Origin: Gammaproteobacteria bacterium UBA5338
GTDB lineage: Bacteria > Pseudomonadota > Gammaproteobacteria > Pseudomonadales > UBA5862
Direction of reading: 5' to 3'
DNA length: 6,891 nt
NCBI GenBank assembly: GCA_002408105.1
Contig: DHQM01000185.1
Location: 1 to 6,891 of the forward strand
The notes beneath the pieces were generated by a model. It had not been told where the DNA came from, ran no database searches, and saw nothing but the letters and a program-made list of their open reading frames with translations. Positions 6,400 to 6,891 of this stretch are shown here, piece by piece (position 1 is the stretch's first letter; each line of letters begins with the position of its first letter). A program made the translations under genes and the position numbers.

Positions 6400-6891
6400 T
6401 TATTGGCAGGCTTCGCATTCAGGAGCCAGGATGGAGCAGACCTTGACGGGCGCGCTATCCATATCGGACTCGGCGGCGTTATCCACGTTGGTGGACAGCT
6501 TCTCCACGTGGGTAGCACCCAGGGTGCGCAAGTAATAGGTGGTCTTCAGGCCGCGCACCCAGGCCAACTTGTATAAGACATCGAGTTTCTTCCCGCTGGA
6601 TTCGGCCAGGTACAGGTTGAGCGACTGCGCCTGGTCGATCCATTTCTGCCGCCGGCTTGCCGCCTCGATGAGCCAGCGCGTATCCATCTCGAACGCGCAG
6701 GCGTACTTCCGCTTCAACTCGGGCGGCACCCGATCGATGGCAGCCACTGAGCCGTCGTAGTACTTGAGGTCGTGCACCATCACCGCATCCCACAGGCCCT
6801 GCGCCTTGAGGTCGCGCACCAGATGCGGGTTGACCACCGTGAACTCACCGGAGAGGTTGGATTTGACGAACAGGTTCTGGTAGGTCGGCTC
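6400..6891 (-). CDS. nrdA: Ribonucleoside-diphosphate reductase, class Ia alpha (catalytic) subunit, C-terminal 163 residues
   Basis: The gene runs off the right edge, so only the last 163 codons are here, starting EPTYQNLFVKSNLSGEFTVVNPHL. NrdA holds the active-site cysteines and the allosteric sites. Visible landmarks are the conserved EAASRRQKWIDQAQSLNLYL block, typical of the C-terminal barrel, and the YY pair in KTTYYLRT (codons 6532-6537). The latter corresponds to Y730/Y731 of E. coli, which relay the radical from NrdB. The C-terminus is ECEACQ, whose two cysteines (codons 6415-6417 and 6406-6408) are the redox pair that re-reduces the active site with thioredoxin or glutaredoxin. They are spaced CxxC here, whereas E. 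coli has C-x4-C. The stop TAA is followed after 23 bp by nrdB. The promoter, and any NrdR boxes, would lie outside the window. Confidence 0.97.
   Translation of the reverse strand, partial: EPTYQNLFVKSNLSGEFTVVNPHLVRDLKAQGLWDAVMVHDLKYYDGSVAAIDRVPPELKRKYACAFEMDTRWLIEAASRRQKWIDQAQSLNLYLAESSGKKLDVLYKLAWVRGLKTTYYLRTLGATHVEKLSTNVDNAAESDMDSAPVKVCSILAPECEACQ

Noticed and set aside
6377..6418. N-terminal extension of NrdB starting MRSLPII at 6418
   Set aside because: It would overlap the nrdA end by 19 bp and lacks a ribosome site, while ATG 6376 has AGGAGA at 8 nt and the expected family N-terminus.

Overview
The window looks like chromosomal DNA of a GC-rich gammaproteobacterium. The best evidence is the class Ia ribonucleotide reductase pair at the right end. 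Its NrdB C-terminus (NFFETRVTEYQTGSTLSWE) and NrdA C-terminus (CEACQ) read like Pseudomonas-type proteins. This placement rests on remembered family sequences, not on a search.

Layout, left to right. (1) 2-571 (+) is the 3' end of an uncharacterised gene. It resembles the putative exported, His-containing proteins annotated as 'all3515 family Zur-repressed PEP-CTERM', but ends without a full membrane anchor. (2) 552-3137 (-) encodes an 861-residue protein: a polytopic membrane half fused to a spermidine-synthase-like Rossmann domain, with a helical tail. It converges on gene 1, overlapping it by 20 bp, with a GC-rich hairpin at the junction. (3) 3138-3203 is a 66-bp divergent intergenic region occupied largely by a perfect 17-bp inverted repeat with a 3-nt spacer. 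(4) 3204-4697 (+) encodes a right-handed beta-helix lipoprotein, best started at a TTG codon. (5) 4698-5209 is about 500 bp without a convincing gene. (6) 5210-6376 (-) is nrdB, and 6400-6891 (-) is the 3' end of nrdA, in the order nrdA-nrdB.

How they fit together. NrdA and NrdB form the aerobic enzyme that reduces ribonucleoside diphosphates to deoxyribonucleotides. All six di-iron ligands and the radical tyrosine are visible in NrdB, and the YY pair and C-terminal cysteines in NrdA. This is core metabolism and nothing about it is unusual.

The most interesting part is the divergent pair flanking the palindrome. The aminopropyltransferase-like membrane protein and the beta-helix lipoprotein share a very short control region in which one symmetric element covers both likely core promoters. 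They are probably co-regulated and may act together at the cell envelope. Neither has a function I can name. The synthase-like domain lacks one of the two aspartates of the classical aminopropyltransferase motif, so it is probably not a polyamine synthase.
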